64,000 nucleotides of DNA from Pigmentiphaga kullae (GTDB lineage: Bacteria; Pseudomonadota; Gammaproteobacteria; Burkholderiales; Burkholderiaceae_B). The position numbers were made by a program, and so were the translations under genes. The notes under the pieces are model-generated. The model did no database searches, was not told the origin of the DNA, and saw only the letters and a program-made list of their open reading frames with translations. This document shows, piece by piece, positions 17,318 to 25,496 of this stretch. Where the stretch lies: NCBI RefSeq assembly GCF_004216695.1, contig NZ_SGXC01000001.1:2790001-2854000 (forward strand), read 5' to 3'. Each line of letters starts with the position of its first letter. Within the stretch, counting starts at the first letter, position 1.

Positions 17318-18040
17318 ATGCCGCAACGTGGTAGAGATTTTGTGCTGGTACATGGCGCGGGGCATGGCGGATGGGCGTGGTCGCGGGTCCGGGACATCTT
17401 GACTGCAGCCGGGCATCGCGTCTTCACGCCGACATTGACTGGCTTGGGCGATCGGTGTCATCTGCTTTCAAAGGAGGTGGTGCTCGACACTCACATCATG
17501 GATGTCGCAAATCTCTTCGAATGGGAAGACATCAGCGATGCGATTCTCGTCGGGCATTCCTATGGCGGATGGGTCATATCCGGAGCTGCGGAGCGAGTCG
17601 AGAGTCGATTGGCCGCGATAGCGTTCGTTGACGCGTTCTTGCCACGGGATGGTCAGCGTGGCTACGACCTGACGACACCGGTGCAGCAGGCGGCGATCGA
17701 CGAGGCCGTGGCGAGCGGCGACGTCGCCCGGCCCGGTCCAACTGGCGCCGGGTTGAAAATCCAGAGCCCCGCGGATATCGCGTGGGTGAATGCCAGGATC
17801 ACGCCTCAGCCTCTTGGCGTTTCATTGCAGCCGGTCAAGCTGACCGGGGCGCGGGAGCGGGTGAAACGGAAGCTCTATGTGCGTACCCCGGAGTTTCCGC
17901 AGCCGGTATTCGACCAGGCTTACGAATCATGCAAGGCGGATCCTGGGTGGCAGACCCTCGTCATGCATGGCTGTGGTCATGATCCGATGATCGACAAGCC
18001 CATGGAGCTGTCCGAGGCGCTAATCGGCTTGACGGGGTGA
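17318..18040 (+). CDS. Alpha/beta hydrolase (EstC/methylesterase-like)
   Basis: A 240-residue alpha/beta hydrolase starting FVLVHGAGHGGWAWSRV (residues 8-24). The nucleophile elbow is canonical, VGHSYGGWV with Ser81, and the catalytic histidine is in MHGCGHDPMIDKP near residue 217. The layout matches small esterases of the EstC/plant methylesterase type, which hydrolyse carboxylic esters. I prefer the ATG at 17318 because GGGAG (17306-17310) is 7 nt upstream; the ATG at 17312 would be only 1 nt from it. It lies 53 nt after a Bug gene and 44 nt before a PrpD gene. It may release the acid that is then processed; the ester is unknown. Confidence 0.85.
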   Translation: MPQRGRDFVLVHGAGHGGWAWSRVRDILTAAGHRVFTPTLTGLGDRCHLLSKEVVLDTHIMDVANLFEWEDISDAILVGHSYGGWVISGAAERVESRLAAIAFVDAFLPRDGQRGYDLTTPVQQAAIDEAVASGDVARPGPTGAGLKIQSPADIAWVNARITPQPLGVSLQPVKLTGARERVKRKLYVRTPEFPQPVFDQAYESCKADPGWQTLVMHGCGHDPMIDKPMELSEALIGLTG

Positions 18041-18057
18041 TCCCCAAGGTCTGGGGA
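18041..18057. promoter_or_regulatory. Perfect inverted repeat TCCCCA-N5-TGGGGA
   Basis: TCCCCA (18041-18046) and TGGGGA (18052-18057) with a 5-nt centre, between the esterase stop (18040) and the PrpD start (18085). The N5 geometry matches the IclR-type sites but the half-sites differ (CCCCA rather than TTCCA). It may be a hairpin in the polycistronic mRNA or a diverged operator. Confidence 0.35.
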
Positions 18058-18084
18058 AAGTGATTGTTTCCAGGAGAGAGTCGT

Positions 18085-19419
18085 ATGTCCGCAATCAGGA
18101 CTTTAGCCAACCATGCCGCCGAGTATGTCCATTCATCCCTGGATGCCGAGGTCGTGCACCATGCCAAGCGGGCAGTCATAGATTGGTACGCCTCGCTGTT
18201 TCCCGGACTTGCCACTCCGCCGGTGCGGATGCTGGAGCGGGTGCTGGCGGACGACCTGGGCCGCGGTCGCGCCCGCATCGCGGGTGGACGAGCCGCGACG
18301 CCCAGGGCCGCGGCCCTGTACTTGGGCACTGCCGCGCATGCCGCCGAGATCGACGACAGTTTCCGCGATGCGATGTATCACCCCGGAGCGGCGACGATCG
18401 CCGCCGCGCATGCGGCATCGACTTCCGTTGGGGCAAGCGGGTTGGATTTTCTCCGTTCCGTCGTGCTGGGGTACGAGCTCTCCACTCGTATCGGCGTGAT
18501 CCTGGGGCGGGACCACTACAAGTATTGGCACAGTACCGGTACGGTCGGCGGCTTTGGCGCGGCAGGCGCAGCGGGTTCGGCCTTCAAACTCGACGCGGAC
18601 CGGTTTTCGCACGCGTTGGCCACCGTTGGAACATTCGCCGCCGGCCTTCAGCAGGCGTTTCGTTCCGACTCGATGTCCAAGCCGTTTCACGCGGGGCGCG
18701 CGGCTGAAGCGGGGCTCTTCGCGGCACAACTGGCGGCCGAGGGCGTTACCGGAAGCGAAAGCATTCTTGACGGCGACGCGGGCATCGGGGTTGCGATGAG
18801 CGCAAACCCCGACTGGAGCGCAATCGGCCAGTCGCTGGGCAGGGAGTTCCACATTACCCGCCTGACATTCAAGAACCATATCGGATGCGGGCACACCTTT
18901 GCCGCGATCGACGCCGCGCTGGCATTGCGCGAGCGCTTCCAACGGCAAGCCGAGGAGATCGTTTCGGTAAGCGTGTCGACGTACCGTCCGGCTGTGGACA
19001 TCGCGTGCTACATGAATCCCTCGACCGAGAATGAAGCGAAGTTCAGCTTGCGGTTCGTCGTCGCTACCGCGCTGGTGCACGGCAGCGTCCGCCTCGCCGC
19101 CTACGATCCGGCGCGCTTGCGCGACCCGCAGGTCAGAGCGCTGATGGAGAAGATCGAGGTGCACGTCGACGACGAGCTTGACAGGAACTTCCCAGGCAAG
19201 CGCTCCGCGCGCGTCCGGCTCACGACATCGCAAGGAACGGTCATCGAGCACTATCAGGCGGATAGAAAGGGAGATCCCGAGTGCCCGCTATCGGATTCGG
19301 AGCTTTCCGAAAAATTCATCGAATTGGCGAGCCCGGCCTTGGGAGACCGCGGAGCCAGGACCCTGCTTGAGGAATTGTGGTCGCTGGAGAATCGCGAAGC
19401 CGCGCCCCGGATCGGATAG
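18085..19419 (+). CDS. MmgE/PrpD family protein
   Basis: A 444-residue MmgE/PrpD protein. The ATG at 18085 has AGGAGAG 6 nt upstream. Family features in order: the AAHAAEIDDSFRDAMYHPGA loop (about 91-110) holding the active-site acidic pair and His-Pro, the WHSTGTVGGFGAAGAAG stretch (about 151-167), FHAGRAAEAGLFAAQLAAEG (about 203-222) and NHIGCGHTFAAIDAALALRE (about 264-283). It probably dehydrates or isomerises a di- or tricarboxylate, or decarboxylates one. It sits between an esterase and a Bug receptor in the same direction. Second of four paralogues; divergence among them suggests different substrates. Confidence 0.87.
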   Translation: MSAIRTLANHAAEYVHSSLDAEVVHHAKRAVIDWYASLFPGLATPPVRMLERVLADDLGRGRARIAGGRAATPRAAALYLGTAAHAAEIDDSFRDAMYHPGAATIAAAHAASTSVGASGLDFLRSVVLGYELSTRIGVILGRDHYKYWHSTGTVGGFGAAGAAGSAFKLDADRFSHALATVGTFAAGLQQAFRSDSMSKPFHAGRAAEAGLFAAQLAAEGVTGSESILDGDAGIGVAMSANPDWSAIGQSLGREFHITRLTFKNHIGCGHTFAAIDAALALRERFQRQAEEIVSVSVSTYRPAVDIACYMNPSTENEAKFSLRFVVATALVHGSVRLAAYDPARLRDPQVRALMEKIEVHVDDELDRNFPGKRSARVRLTTSQGTVIEHYQADRKGDPECPLSDSELSEKFIELASPALGDRGARTLLEELWSLENREAAPRIG

Positions 19420-19423
19420 GCGG

Positions 19424-19440
19424 ACATTCCGAAGGAATGT
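19424..19440. promoter_or_regulatory. Palindrome ACATTCC-GAA-GGAATGT
   Basis: A perfect 7-bp-arm inverted repeat between the PrpD stop (19419) and the Bug GTG (19503). No T-run follows, so an operator or an intercistronic mRNA hairpin is more likely than a terminator. The TTCC/GGAA half-sites recall IclR boxes, but the spacing is different. Confidence 0.35.
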
Positions 19441-19502
19441 TCGCAACCCCTCGACCGCTCGGTTCCCACCGGGCAGGTCCCCATTATCAAGGAGACAGAA
19501 AA

Positions 19503-20516
19503 GTGAACCGTTTACGTGCCCACAGTCCGATTCGCCGCCAAGTGCTGCAATGGCTGCCCACGGCTGCCTGGCTTGCCGCCCCGGGCTGGGCGCAGGCCGG
19601 GGCAGTCGGCGAACTGCCTCGTCCCGCTCTTCCCAGTTATCGCTTCGTCGTCGGGTTCGGCGCGGGGGGCATTCCCGATGCCGCGGCTCGTCTCATCGCC
19701 GCCTCGCTCTCCGAGCGCTGGGGGCTGACCGCCGTGGTCGAGAACAAGACCGGGGTGGGCGGCACGCTGGCGGCGCGGGCCGTGCTGGCCGCGCCGGCCG
19801 ATGGCGGCACGCTCCTGAGCGTATCGCCCGCCCATGCCACGGCCCCGGCCGTCTTCAGCAACGTGGGCTACGACACGCTGCGCGACTTCGCTCCCGTTAC
19901 GTTGATTGGCGACGGGCCCGCGCTGATCGTGGCGCCGCACAACCTGCCGGCAAGGAGCCTGGCCGAGATGGTGGCGCAGGGCAGGTCCCGGCCCGGCTCG
20001 CTAAGCTACTCGTCGGCGGGCGTCGGGAGCAGTTCGCACTTCGCCGCCGCCCTGTTCTGCCAACAGGCAGGTATCGACGCGGTAAACATCCCGTACAAGA
20101 GCGTCGGCGAGGCGATTGCTGAGGTCGTTGCGGGTCGCGTGCAGTTTCACATTGCCCCCTATGTTTCCGCGGCCGGCCTGGTGAAGGACGGCAGGGTGAG
20201 GGCGCTCGCCGTGACGGGTTCCCGCCGCGTTTCCGACATGCCCGACGTGCCGACCGCCGCCGAAGCCGGTGTGCCTGGCTACGAATGGAGCTTCTGGTAC
20301 GGGCTGTTGGTGTCCGCGCGTACGCCTGCCGCCGTGGTGACGCAGTTGAACAAGGACATGACCGGGATACTTGGGCTGCCGAAAGTGCGGCAACAGCTCG
20401 AGGCCATGGGCGTGACGGTGGCGGCTGGTGGGCCGAACGAGTTCCGAAGCCTGCTGGAAGCCGAGGTGGCGAAGTACGCGCGTATCGCCAAGGCGGCCAA
20501 CATAGTTCCGCAGTGA
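19503..20516 (+). CDS. Bug-family (TctC) periplasmic solute-binding protein (GTG start)
   Basis: A 337-residue receptor. The GTG at 19503 is preceded by AAGGAGA about 8 nt upstream and gives an Arg-rich n-region and signal peptide (about 1-32, WLAAPGWAQAG). The mature domain starts with a short extra segment before SYRFVVGFGAGGIPDAAARL, then VVENKTGVGGTLAAR and the ligand loop PADGGTLLSVSPAHATAPAV, where the usual DGYTLL is DGGTLL. These changes suggest a different ligand from its neighbours. It lies 83 nt after a PrpD gene and 123 nt before another Bug gene. Confidence 0.87.
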   Translation: MNRLRAHSPIRRQVLQWLPTAAWLAAPGWAQAGAVGELPRPALPSYRFVVGFGAGGIPDAAARLIAASLSERWGLTAVVENKTGVGGTLAARAVLAAPADGGTLLSVSPAHATAPAVFSNVGYDTLRDFAPVTLIGDGPALIVAPHNLPARSLAEMVAQGRSRPGSLSYSSAGVGSSSHFAAALFCQQAGIDAVNIPYKSVGEAIAEVVAGRVQFHIAPYVSAAGLVKDGRVRALAVTGSRRVSDMPDVPTAAEAGVPGYEWSFWYGLLVSARTPAAVVTQLNKDMTGILGLPKVRQQLEAMGVTVAAGGPNEFRSLLEAEVAKYARIAKAANIVPQ

Positions 20517-20639
20517 CCTGGTATCGACGAAGCCAGTCCCGAATAAGTGTCAGTCGTTTTTCGTATTGGCGTCCAATTTGCGCCGAGCGTAAGGTTCCCA
20601 GTCAGCGTTCCCATAAAACGACTAGACAACGGAGCCTTC

Positions 20640-21626
20640 ATGAGTGTCGAACTGGCGTGTTTTCCTCGATTGATCCCGCAGGTCTGTCTAAGCTTCTGCA
20701 TCGGCGTGGCAACTCCCTCCTATGCACAGCAGAGCTCCGAGTTTCCGATCAGGGCCGTGCATTGGGTCGTCCCGTGGGGGCCGGGCAGCACGACCGACCT
20801 GCTTGCCCGGTTGCTTGCGGCCGACTTGCCCCAGGCGCTGAGAACGCCGGTCATCGTCGAGAACAAGTCCGGCGCGGACGGGAATATCGGTGCGTCCTAT
20901 GTCGCTTCGAGCAAGCCGGATGGCTACACGCTCATGCTCGGTACTGCCAGCACGAACGCCGTCAATGTCGTCTTGAACCAGAACCTGAAGTATGACCCGC
21001 AGCGAGATTTTCGCGCCGTGGCCATGATAGGGGACATACCCAACGTCCTGGTGGTCAGCCAAAAGACTGGGGCGAAAAGCTTGAAGGAGTTCATTGAAGG
21101 CTCTCGAGGCAGGACGAGGAGCTTCGCTTCGACGGGCGTGGGCGGAACTGTCCATCTCTCGGGCGAACTATTCAAGTCCGTGACGAAGCTGGACCTTGTC
21201 CATGTTCCCTACCGAGATGGATCGACATTGCTGTCGGACTTGCTGACCGGCCGCGTCGACATGATGTTCTGCAACATTCCACTATGTTTCAAGCACATCG
21301 AGGCGGGAAGTCTGATTCCGCTCGGGGTGACCTCCGCCAGGCGTGTTCCCGTGCTGCCCAACGTCCCGACCATCGCGGAGCAAGGCTTTCCGGGGTTCGA
21401 TGTGGTCGGGTGGTATGGGGTCTTTGCGCCAAAAGGTGTGCCGGACAGCGTGGCTGAGGTGCTGAGTCGCGGATTCGACCAGACCCTCCGGTCTCCAAAG
21501 GTCAGGAGCGCGCTTGCCGACATAGGCGTGACACCCCGTCATCAGACGGCGCGTGAAATCGACAACTTTGTCGCGACGGAACGGGTCAGGTGGGCCAGGC
21601 TGATAGCCGAGGAAGGGATCAAATGA
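20640..21626 (+). CDS. Bug-family (TctC) periplasmic solute-binding protein
   Basis: A 328-residue receptor starting at the ATG at 20640 with GGAGCC just upstream. The signal peptide is about 1-29 (CLSFCIGVATPSYAQQ). The mature part has FPIRAVHWVVPWGPGSTTD, VIVENKSGADGNIGAS and KPDGYTLMLGTASTNAVNV. Its stop overlaps the ATG of an amidase gene (ATGA), so receptor and amidase are translationally coupled. This is strong evidence that the receptor binds an amide or an acid made by the amidase. It is among the lowest-GC genes in the window (31 of 60 G+C in 20641-20700). Confidence 0.9.
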   Translation: MSVELACFPRLIPQVCLSFCIGVATPSYAQQSSEFPIRAVHWVVPWGPGSTTDLLARLLAADLPQALRTPVIVENKSGADGNIGASYVASSKPDGYTLMLGTASTNAVNVVLNQNLKYDPQRDFRAVAMIGDIPNVLVVSQKTGAKSLKEFIEGSRGRTRSFASTGVGGTVHLSGELFKSVTKLDLVHVPYRDGSTLLSDLLTGRVDMMFCNIPLCFKHIEAGSLIPLGVTSARRVPVLPNVPTIAEQGFPGFDVVGWYGVFAPKGVPDSVAEVLSRGFDQTLRSPKVRSALADIGVTPRHQTAREIDNFVATERVRWARLIAEEGIK

Positions 21627-23059
21627 TCGAGCCATCGATGGCCGGGGAATCCAGAGCCGAGGATGAGGTGTGTTTCTGGTCGTTGAGCCGGCTGCTGGAG
21701 GCCTTCCAGCATGGGGAGCTTTCAAGAGCGGAGGCGGTTCAGGCTTGCCAGGCGCAGGCGGCGATGCATGATGAACGTCTGGGCGCTTTCATCGCGACGT
21801 ACTGGGAGTCCGCGCGGAGGGCTGCGAACCGGCTGTCCGGCGATCCGAAAGGTGTCCTGGAGGGCGTCCCATTCTCGCTGAAAGACAATATTGATGTCCA
21901 GGGGCTGCCCACGACTTGTCATTCCATGTCGCGCCGGGATGCAATCGCCAGCGACAACAGCGACGTTGCAGATTCCTTGCGCAACGCGGGCGCAATCCTG
22001 GTTGGGAAGAACAGTCTGCACGAGCTTGCAACGGGTGGACCTTCGCTGGATCTTCCCTGGCCGCCGGCACGGAATCCCTGGAACTCCGATCTGCATCCTG
22101 GTGGATCCTCCAGCGGATCGGGAGTGGCCGTCGCGAGCGGCATGGCCTACTTTTCCCTGGGTACGGATACGGGCGGCTCGGTGCGCCATCCGGCGAGCGC
22201 CTGCGGAGTCTACGGATTCAAGCCGTCGTACGGGGCGGTCTCGACCAGGGGTATCGTCCCGCTATCGAAAAGTTGCGATCATGTGGGGGTGCTGACGCGG
22301 TCGGCAGTGGATCTTCCTCACCTCATGCGGGCCATTTCCACGTCGTCTGTTCAAGCGCACGCCTATCGCATCCCGGCGGCAGGTTCGACGATGAATGGCT
22401 TGCGAGGCCTGGTGGTCGGCGTCATCGATGAGTTCTCGGACGACCCCGGAGGCGTCGATCCGGCATTCGCCACGGCGCTGGAGGCTCTCATCCGAGGCCT
22501 GGCTTCCGAAGGAGCCGCTATCAGGAAAGTGACGGTTCCGCCGCTTGGTCGGTTCATCGCTTGTTCGAAAAGCATCGTTTATGGTGAAGCGTATGCCTAT
22601 CACGGCCTTGAAATTGACCTGCACCCATCGATGTTTGGGCAGAGAACGCGTGACCGTATCGGTCAGGGACGGAGCTTGGCGGCCAGTGATTACATTCTTG
22701 CGAAGCAAGAGCAAGATGAACTGAGGAGCAGTTTGTCGGAAGCGCTTGACGAAGTCGACGTTGCTGTTTCTCTGTCCAGCTTTGGTTTCCCATGCCGAAT
22801 CGACGATCCGGTTGCGATCCGCGCGTCGTACGACCGCCAGGCGCGAGTCCCTTTCAGTCTGACCGGACTGCCCTCCGCGAGCATTCCCGTTGGCGTGAAC
22901 GGTACTGGATTGCCGATAGGCCTGTCCGTCTCGGCAGGGTTGGGACGGGATGTGGGGTTGGTTGCCGCCCTGATTGCGATTGAACACGCGGGACTGTCCG
23001 GCTATAGAGTCCCGTTGACCGTGAGGTCGTCACAGGGCAAAGGAAGTAGTTCCATCTAG
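21623..23059 (+). CDS. Amidase (amidase-signature family)
   Basis: A 478-residue amidase-signature enzyme without a signal peptide. The Ser-cisSer-Lys catalytic set is visible: Lys87 in GVPFSLKDNID, the serine-rich loop GGSSSGSGVAVASG (160-173), and the nucleophile Ser186 in LGTDTGGSVRHPAS. Such enzymes hydrolyse amides or carbamates to acid and ammonia. The start overlaps the Bug receptor stop (ATGA) with GGAAGG upstream. The stop codon TAG (23057-23059) falls inside IclR-type operator D, so the next promoter begins within this gene. Substrate unknown, presumably the ligand of the coupled receptor or a derivative. Confidence 0.9.
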   Translation: MIEPSMAGESRAEDEVCFWSLSRLLEAFQHGELSRAEAVQACQAQAAMHDERLGAFIATYWESARRAANRLSGDPKGVLEGVPFSLKDNIDVQGLPTTCHSMSRRDAIASDNSDVADSLRNAGAILVGKNSLHELATGGPSLDLPWPPARNPWNSDLHPGGSSSGSGVAVASGMAYFSLGTDTGGSVRHPASACGVYGFKPSYGAVSTRGIVPLSKSCDHVGVLTRSAVDLPHLMRAISTSSVQAHAYRIPAAGSTMNGLRGLVVGVIDEFSDDPGGVDPAFATALEALIRGLASEGAAIRKVTVPPLGRFIACSKSIVYGEAYAYHGLEIDLHPSMFGQRTRDRIGQGRSLAASDYILAKQEQDELRSSLSEALDEVDVAVSLSSFGFPCRIDDPVAIRASYDRQARVPFSLTGLPSASIPVGVNGTGLPIGLSVSAGLGRDVGLVAALIAIEHAGLSGYRVPLTVRSSQGKGSSSI

Positions 23060-23064
23060 TGGAA
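23050..23064. promoter_or_regulatory. IclR-type operator (site D), overlapping the amidase stop codon
   Basis: TTCCATCTAGTGGAA, a perfect-arm TTCCA-N5-TGGAA site whose centre contains the amidase TAG stop. The surrounding 28 nt (23045-23072) match site B at 25 of 28 positions. TTGTCC (23073-23078) and TATTCT (23096-23101) are separated by 17 nt and make a plausible promoter for the Bug gene at 23189; TATTCT starts exactly 46 nt after the operator start. Confidence 0.65.
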
Positions 23065-23188
23065 GTGATGTGTTGTCCCTCTCCAGCGTCGGGCATATTC
23101 TCGACGCAAGGCTGCGCCTGATGTGCGCACCGCCACAGTAGCCCGTCAAGAGGCTCGCGATTCGAGAAACAGCCATTCGGAGACTCCC

Positions 23189-24205
23189 GTGTTCAACCTT
23201 GCACGCGCTGCGTCCGCGCAGCGTTCAACCCCTTTCGGATTCAAGCCTCTAGCCCGTCTGACGCTTGTCGGCGTGCTTGCCGTGGGAGCATTGCCAGCCA
23301 GCGCCCTGGACGCCTATCCATCGCGTCCAATCAGGGTGCTGGTCGGCTTTCCCGCTGGCGGCACCAATGACGTGGTGACCAGACTGGTCACGAACGCGAT
23401 CGAAAAGAAGACCGGTTGGCACTTCGTTGTCGAGAATCGCACGGGCGCGGGAAGCAACGTGGCCATGGAAGCTCTTGCGGCCGCGGCGCCGGATGGCTAT
23501 ACGATTCTGGTCAATACCCCGGGTGTGGTCATCAATCCCAGTCTTTACAGCAAGGTCCGATACCAATGGGATAAGTTCGAACCCATCGGCCTGATCGGCG
23601 AGGCGCCTCTGGTGTTGCTTGCCAATCCCAAGCTTCCGGTCCACGACATCGCCGGGTTGCAGGCGCACGCGAAGACGCAGCCCGACACGCTCAAGTTCGC
23701 AAGTTCGGGGAACGGCAGTTCATCGCACCTGGCCATGGATCTGCTTCGCTCCATGAGCAATCTGAATTATCTGCACGTGCCCTATCGGGGCAGTGGGCAG
23801 GCGATGGCCGACACGATGGCCGGCTTGACCGATTTGACCATGCAACCGATTACCAACGGTCTGGAGCCGATTCGCTCCGGGCGGTTGAAGGCGCTGGCCC
23901 AGACGGGGCAGAGCCGTGCCGCCGTGCTGCGCGATGTTCCCACGATGGCGGAGAGCGGCGTGCGCAACTATGCGGTGTCGACCTGGTATGTGGCGCTTGC
24001 CCCGGAAAAGACGCCCAAGGTCGTGACCAGCAGATTGCAGGCGGCCCTGGACAATGCGCTGCGGACTCCCGAGTTGCAGGCCCAGCTTGAACAAGTCGGC
24101 GTCCAGGCGCTGTTCGGAGGGAGCGCGGAGGCGTCCAGGCTGATGCATCAGGAATACGCGAAATGGTCCAAGCTCATTTCCGCGATCGGCACGCGCGTGG
24201 ACTGA
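23189..24205 (+). CDS. Bug-family (TctC) periplasmic solute-binding protein (GTG start)
   Basis: A 338-residue receptor. I choose the GTG at 23189 (CGGAGA about 7 nt upstream); it gives a long n-region and signal peptide ending near GALPASALDAYP (about 44). The frame is open upstream to 23123. The mature domain has YPSRPIRVLVGFPAGGTND, VVENRTGAGSNVAME and APDGYTILVNTPGVVINPS. It begins a plus-strand run with an LVIVD propeller protein, a CobW GTPase, an alpha/beta hydrolase and an IclR gene, and is probably driven from the promoter at operator D. Confidence 0.87.
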   Translation: MFNLARAASAQRSTPFGFKPLARLTLVGVLAVGALPASALDAYPSRPIRVLVGFPAGGTNDVVTRLVTNAIEKKTGWHFVVENRTGAGSNVAMEALAAAAPDGYTILVNTPGVVINPSLYSKVRYQWDKFEPIGLIGEAPLVLLANPKLPVHDIAGLQAHAKTQPDTLKFASSGNGSSSHLAMDLLRSMSNLNYLHVPYRGSGQAMADTMAGLTDLTMQPITNGLEPIRSGRLKALAQTGQSRAAVLRDVPTMAESGVRNYAVSTWYVALAPEKTPKVVTSRLQAALDNALRTPELQAQLEQVGVQALFGGSAEASRLMHQEYAKWSKLISAIGTRVD

Positions 24206-24241
24206 TCGCCGCGCCATTCTTCATCTTTTCAGAATTCCGCA

Positions 24242-25492
24242 ATGGTCACTAGTTTCCAGGGTCAAAGGCCGTATTCCGGCCGTGTGATGTCGCACAACAT
24301 GAAGTTGCTCTCTCATCATGAGCTCGAGGGCTTCGGTGGTCTGGGCGAGGGTATTGCCATCCAGTTGGCGGACGACGGGAGACGGATACTGTGGATGGCT
24401 CACGAAGCCGCTCCGAAGGATTTCTCGGGCGTGGACGTCAGCGATCCGCGAAACCCGCGCTTGATCGTTCAGACGGAATTGCCGCATATGAAGGTGCGCG
24501 CGAATTCGCTCGACGTCGTCGGCAATCTGATGGTGGTGGCGCGTCAGGTCAAGGAAGCCGGCCTGAAGCCCGCGGGTTTCGACGTGTTCGACATCAGCAA
24601 GCCGGAGGCTCCCCGCCTGCTTTCGCATTTCGATTGTTCGGGACCGTGGTCCCGTGGCGTGCATGCGGTATGGTTCGTTGATGGCAAGACCGTGCACATG
24701 GCTTCGGGGGCGCCCGACTTCCAGCCTCGCAATCCGAAGGACGATCAGTTCTATCGGATCGTGGACGTGTCCGATCCGACGAAGCCCCGGGAAGTCGGCC
24801 GATGGTGGTACCCGGGGACCCGGGAAGGCGACGACGCGCCCTCGCCGGGGAGATTGCCCGCGCTTTTTGACAACGGATTCCGCGCGCACAACACCAATGT
24901 CTTTCCGCAGCGTCCGGACCGTGCATACGTCGGGTATATCGACGGCGGCGCAATTGTGTTGGATATTTCCGATCTGTCGGATATTCGTTTGGTATCGCAT
25001 TGGAACCACTCGCCGCCGTTCAATGGCTTCACGCATACCGTGCTGCCGTTGTTCGACCGCGATCTGTGGGTCGTCACCGACGAGGCGGTGAAGAACGACG
25101 CGACGGACTGGCCGAAGCTGGTGTGGATGGTAGACGCGCGCCTGGAGAGCAATCCAGTTCCCATCTCGACCTTTCCCGCACCGCCTTACGAGACGTTCGC
25201 CAAACGAGGCGGCTTCTCGGGAGCCCACAATCTGCACGAGAATCTGCCGCTTCCGTGCTCATTCCAGTCGCAGACGCATCTTGTCGGTACCTTTTTCAAC
25301 GCCGGGGTCAGGGTCTACGATGCCACCAACCCCTACCAGGTGGAGGAAGTCGCGTATTTCGTTCCGGCGACGCCGCCTCTGGCGCCCAGGGGCGCGATCC
25401 AGCTCAATGATGTATATGTGGACGAACGGCGGGTGATCTACACGGTTGACCGCTACAACGGCGGCCTTTACATCCTGGAAGCGAATTTCTGA
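24242..25492 (+). CDS. LVIVD-repeat beta-propeller protein
   Basis: A 416-residue protein with no signal peptide. Repeated strands of the type GVDVSDPRNPRLI, GFDVFDISKPEAPRLL, YRIVDVSDPTKPREV and AIVLDISDLSDIRLV are LVIVD repeats, which build a beta-propeller. Histidines recur at blade starts: RGVHAVWF, FRAHNTNVF, GFTHTVLPL and SGAHNLHENLP, spaced as in metal-centred propellers such as the SBP56 group. This suggests a metalloenzyme, but no reaction is known for this subgroup. A CobW metallochaperone gene begins 4 nt after its stop, strengthening the metal idea. An alternative start is the ATG at 24287. Confidence 0.75.
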   Translation: MVTSFQGQRPYSGRVMSHNMKLLSHHELEGFGGLGEGIAIQLADDGRRILWMAHEAAPKDFSGVDVSDPRNPRLIVQTELPHMKVRANSLDVVGNLMVVARQVKEAGLKPAGFDVFDISKPEAPRLLSHFDCSGPWSRGVHAVWFVDGKTVHMASGAPDFQPRNPKDDQFYRIVDVSDPTKPREVGRWWYPGTREGDDAPSPGRLPALFDNGFRAHNTNVFPQRPDRAYVGYIDGGAIVLDISDLSDIRLVSHWNHSPPFNGFTHTVLPLFDRDLWVVTDEAVKNDATDWPKLVWMVDARLESNPVPISTFPAPPYETFAKRGGFSGAHNLHENLPLPCSFQSQTHLVGTFFNAGVRVYDATNPYQVEEVAYFVPATPPLAPRGAIQLNDVYVDERRVIYTVDRYNGGLYILEANF

Positions 25493-25496
25493 TCCC

